A stretch of 64,000 bases of DNA from Streptomyces sp. WAC08241. Its GTDB lineage: Bacteria > Actinomycetota > Actinomycetes > Streptomycetales > Streptomycetaceae. Shown piece after piece: positions 61,523 through 64,000 of this stretch (position 1 is its first letter; the number at the start of each line of letters is the position of its first letter). Both the position numbers and the translations under genes were made by a program. Location of the stretch: assembly GCA_007858575.1 (NCBI GenBank), contig CP042279.1:2480001-2544000 (forward strand), given 5' to 3'. Below the pieces are notes generated by a model, which was given only the letters and a program-made list of their open reading frames with translations, was not told the DNA's origin and did not search any database.

Positions 61523-62347
61523 TCAGGCGGTGGGATCCTGGGGCGGCCGCCGTCCCCAGGCCTGGAAGAGCAGCGGGTGGACGACGACGGTGTCCGGTGC
61601 GAGGACGTGGGCGCGCACCCGGCCGATGCAGTCGTCCAGCTCGCCGGCGGTGATCAGGTCCTGGTCGACCAGGGCGTCCCGGCACAGCTCGGCCCGGTCG
61701 GCCAGGAGGGTCTGGTAGGGGTGGTCCGGCTGGAAGGCCCGGGCGAAGACGTCGACGCGTACGTCGAGCAGGCCGGCGTCGCGCAGCAGGCGGGCAGCCT
61801 GCGGCCGAGCCGTACGTCCATGCCGTTGCGCCGCCACAGCTCCGCGACGACGCCGACCAGCCGGTCCCAGGCGGTGGGGCGGGTCGCAGACCCGGGTGAC
61901 CCAGTCCACGTCCTGCACGGCGAGCGTGCCGCCGGGCCGGGTCAGGGCGGTCATCTCGGCGAGCACGGCGTCGCTGTGGGGACGTTCATCAGGACCAGGC
62001 GGGTGTGGACGAAGTCGAAGCTGCCGGGCTCCTCGCCGCTCACGGCCGCGTCCCCGTGGACCAGGCGGACGTTGTCCAGGCCCCGGGCGGCGACCTCCTC
62101 CCGGGCCCGCTCCACCATCGAGGCCTGGACGTCCAGTCCGACGACCTCGCCCCGGGACCGACCCGGTCGGCGAGCAGGTCCATGATGCCCAGCGGGCCGC
62201 AGCCGACGTCGAGGGCCCGCTCGCCCGGTCCGGGACCGCACCGTTCGAGGAGCTGCCGGGCCTCCGGGCGGAACAGCTCGCCCTGGAAGAGCATCCGGTC
62301 CAGTTCGAGGCGGCGGCGCCCATCAGGTACTGGTCGGCCACGGTCAT
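61523..62347 (-). CDS. SAM-dependent methyltransferase of the operon
   Basis: About 274 residues, MTVADQYLMGAAAS. ALDVGCGPLGIMDLLADRV is motif I, VGLDVQASMVERAREEVAARGLDN motif II, and FVHTRLVLMNVP and TRPGGTLAVQDVDWVTR follow. The C-terminal part (DLITAGELDDCIGRVRAHV) is typical of Streptomyces UbiE-like enzymes. ATG overlaps the stop of the upstream gene. Breaks near 62315, 62160, 61980, 61885 and 61800. Confidence 0.85.
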   Translation of the reverse strand: MTVADQYLMGAAASNWTGCSSRASCSARRPGSSSNGAVPDRASGPSTSAAARWASWTCSPTGSVPGRGRRTGRPGLDGGAGPGGGRRPGPGQRPPGPRGRGRERRGARQLRLRPHPPGPDERPHSDAVLAEMTALTRPGGTLAVQDVDWVTRVCDPPHRLGPAGRRRRGAVAAQRHGRTARPQAARLLRDAGLLDVRVDVFARAFQPDHPYQTLLADRAELCRDALVDQDLITAGELDDCIGRVRAHVLAPDTVVVHPLLFQAWGRRPPQDPTA

Positions 62348-63464
62348 GGGGCGGCTCCTTGGAGTGAAGGCGTCGTACGGGGGTCGCTCGGCGGAGGCGG
62401 GGACGGGGGCAGGGCGCGCAGTCGGGTCCGCAGCCGGAGCACCGCCTCGCGCAGCGGCGTCAGCCGGGCCGGGGTCCACTCCTCGGGTACGTCCGGCCAG
62501 TGCGGGCGCAGCGCGGACAGCGCGGCCGGGGTGAGCCGGACGGCGCCGCCGGCCCCGGCGGCCGCCCCGTCGAGCCGGCCGGCCTCGGTGTTCCACCGCA
62601 CCGCTTCGTCGCGGGATAGGCCGGGCGGCAGCCGCAGGGCGACGTGCCGGTGCGTGACGGTCACGGGTAGCCACCGGGCAGTCTGGCGGGGCCGGGCAGG
62701 TGCCCGGTGTGGCTGGGGCCCGCGCCCGCGAGGGCGGCGAGGGGGCCGCGGCGGCCAGCGCCCCCACCTCGTTGAGGTGGCTCCGGGCGCGCCGGCGGAC
62801 CGCGGTCAGTTCGCCGGTCAGGTCGACGGGGACCCGTCCAGCCAGGCCCGTGCGTCGAGGCCGGGCGCTTCGGGGGTGTGCAGGTGGGCGTGGTGGGCCA
62901 GCAGGTGCAGTCGCCGGGGTCGGCGACGCCGGTCCGGGCGGCCAGCGCGGCGGCCAGGGTGGCGACGTTGCCCACCCCGCAGACCACCGGTGCGCCGAGG
63001 GCGGTGAGGAGCGGGTTGACGGCGTCGGGGAAGCAGGCGTTGACGAGCAGGGTGTCCGGTGCGGCCCGTTCGGCCGCCCGGGCGTAGCGCAGGACGTGTC
63101 CGGTCTGCAGGGCAGGGTCAGGGCGAACCCGGCTCGGGACACCAGGTCCGTCCAGGCGGAGGGGCGGTGCGGCTCTCCGCGGGGCTGTGTTCGGAGGTGC
63201 AGACCACCAGGACGTCGGGGCGGACGGAGGCCAGCAGGCGCTCCAGCCCGTCCGGGTCGCCGGGGTCGGCCCCGTGTCCCCGGCAGGTGGGGGAGCGCCG
63301 CTCAGTGCCGCGTGGTCACGGGCCAGCTCGGCTAGTTCGCCCGCCCGGCCCGCGTCGGAGCCGAGGACGGACAGGTCGAGCGGTTCCCGGTGCCGGGCCA
63401 GGGCGCGCAGCAGGGTTCCGGCGAAGGCGCCGGTCCCGGCGATCGCGATGCGCGGCGGGCTCAT
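62344..63464 (-). CDS. Rossmann-fold NAD(P)-dependent oxidoreductase
   Basis: About 373 residues from ATG 63464 (MSPPRIAIAGTGAFAGTLLRAL, GxGxxxG). VRPDVLVVCTSEHSP, NACFPDAVNPLLTALG and GVGNVATLAAAL follow. LPGPARLPGGYP then VTVTHRHVALRLPPGLSRDEAVRWNTEAGRLDG look like the catalytic/C-terminal domain of saccharopine- or homoserine-dehydrogenase-like enzymes. The two halves are split by one missing C at 62664-62666; with it the text reads GGYPVTV, so I treat it as one gene. Substrate unknown. It overlaps its neighbours at both ends. Confidence 0.7.
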
Positions 63465-64000
63465 CGGCCGCCTCCGAGGAAGGCGTCGAGGTCGAGCAGG
63501 CGCGGTTCGGGCAGCCCGGGCAGCGTGCGCTGACGTCCAGCCGTGGCGGGCGCTGGGCGTCGGTGAAGTAGGTGGGCGTCATGCGCGGGCCGTCCGGTCC
63601 CGCGGTCCAGCTCAGCAGCGGGTTGGCCACCAGCAGGTCACGGACCCGGGGGTGTCGTTGCGTACGTACAGGCGTATCCGCTTGCGGGAGAAGTGGTTGG
63701 GCGGCAACTGGACGCGGGGGCGAACTTGCGCTTCCACTGGAAGATGCCCTTGCTGAGGAACGCCTCGGTGCCGAAGAAGTCCACGTGCGGTACGCGCCGC
63801 GCGCAGGCCCACCGCAGCAGCAGGTGGTACACCGCTTTGAACGCGCCGTCCGCGTAGTGCTGTTCGTCGCCGTCCAGGACGCCGAGGAGCCGGGTGGTGA
63901 GCGTACGGCGGTCCGGCGACCAGTGGCACAGCACGCCGGCCACCCGCCGGCCGCCGCTGGTCACGAACAGCAGCGTGCCCCGCGGCAGGATGGCGTGCGC
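63461..64000 (-). CDS. FemAB/GNAT-fold transferase, 5' end missing
   Basis: Only the last 180 or so residues are in the window. DGAFKAVYHLLLRWACARRVPHVDFFGTEAFLSKGIFQWKRKFAP fits the C-terminal half of the Acetyltransf_6/FemAB-like GNAT fold (Y/F-x-G-x-x-x-x-KRKF pattern). FemAB proteins use aminoacyl-tRNA as donor, others acyl-CoA. Ends DLDAFLGGGR with TGA overlapping the next ATG. Breaks near 63715, 63645 and 63530. Confidence 0.6.

Noticed and set aside
62344..62664. Separate small gene after the Rossmann oxidoreductase
   Set aside because: The GTG start and preceding stop arise from one missing C. The joined text GGYPVTV fits a single enzyme.
1..64000. Widespread pseudogenisation
   Set aside because: Breaks occur in MutAB, ribosomal L28, PntAB and other genes that are normally kept, and each is cured by one base in a G/C run. 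A sequencing cause is more likely.

Overview
The window is high-GC actinobacterial chromosome, almost certainly Streptomyces. The codon third positions are nearly all G or C. It carries a 2-methylisoborneol odorant operon with its encapsulin shell, mutAB-meaB, zinc-independent ribosomal protein paralogues, a DUF5133 protein and two biosynthetic clusters. No rRNA, tRNA, CRISPR array, transposase or prophage module was recognised. Many genes are broken by single-base frameshifts. Where the family sequence makes the right frame clear, the missing base nearly always lies in a run of G or C, so I read most breaks as sequencing errors and give one span per reconstructed gene.

Left part. 0-6 kb is the edge of a biosynthetic cluster on the minus strand: an FAD monooxygenase, a Rieske oxygenase and an NRPS that starts with a formyltransferase and has an adenylation pocket matching glycine. 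6.4-8.7 kb is an MMPL/RND exporter. 8.85-9.6 kb is a DUF2470 gene with an iron box. 9.7-14.6 kb is mutA-mutB-meaB. 14.7-18.4 kb is the 2-methylisoborneol operon (encapsulin, synthase, methyltransferase). 18.6-20.3 kb holds a small acetyltransferase and a divergent MarR/quinone-oxidoreductase pair. 20.3-22.6 kb is a Ser/Thr kinase with a coupled membrane protein. 22.7-28.1 kb is a GH30/GH3 glycosidase pair with a divergent TetR regulator.

Middle part. 29.2-33.3 kb is a zinc-starvation island: S18, L31, L33, L28, S14 and L32 paralogues, all lacking zinc-ligand cysteine pairs, plus two CobW proteins (one with a lost P-loop) and two Zur-like operators. 33.5-41.1 kb has methyltransferases, a cytochrome c oxidase subunit I, a DUF5133 protein, an envelope/stress-type trio (DUF3618, holin-X family, repeat-rich coil) and a GNAT gene that seems to have lost its acetyl-CoA loop. 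41.2-44.2 kb is the pntAB transhydrogenase. 44.4-51.3 kb holds PhzF, PPOX, DUF4246, an ArgP-type LysR with its LysE exporter, a DUF4352 protein and a mycothiol-dependent isomerase-type protein.

Right part. 51.3-64.0 kb is the most interesting region: one tightly coupled minus-strand operon that continues past the right edge. In transcription order it encodes a FemAB/GNAT-like transferase, a Rossmann oxidoreductase, a methyltransferase, a circularly permuted ATP-grasp, an MFS exporter, a lantibiotic-dehydratase N-domain protein without an elimination domain (PEARL-like), a PP-loop ATPase, a second ATP-grasp, a class II glutamine amidotransferase, an Fe/2OG-type oxygenase and a YbaK aminoacyl-tRNA deacylase. 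I know of no described pathway with this gene set. It looks like an aminoacyl-tRNA-dependent route to a small peptide or amino-acid product.
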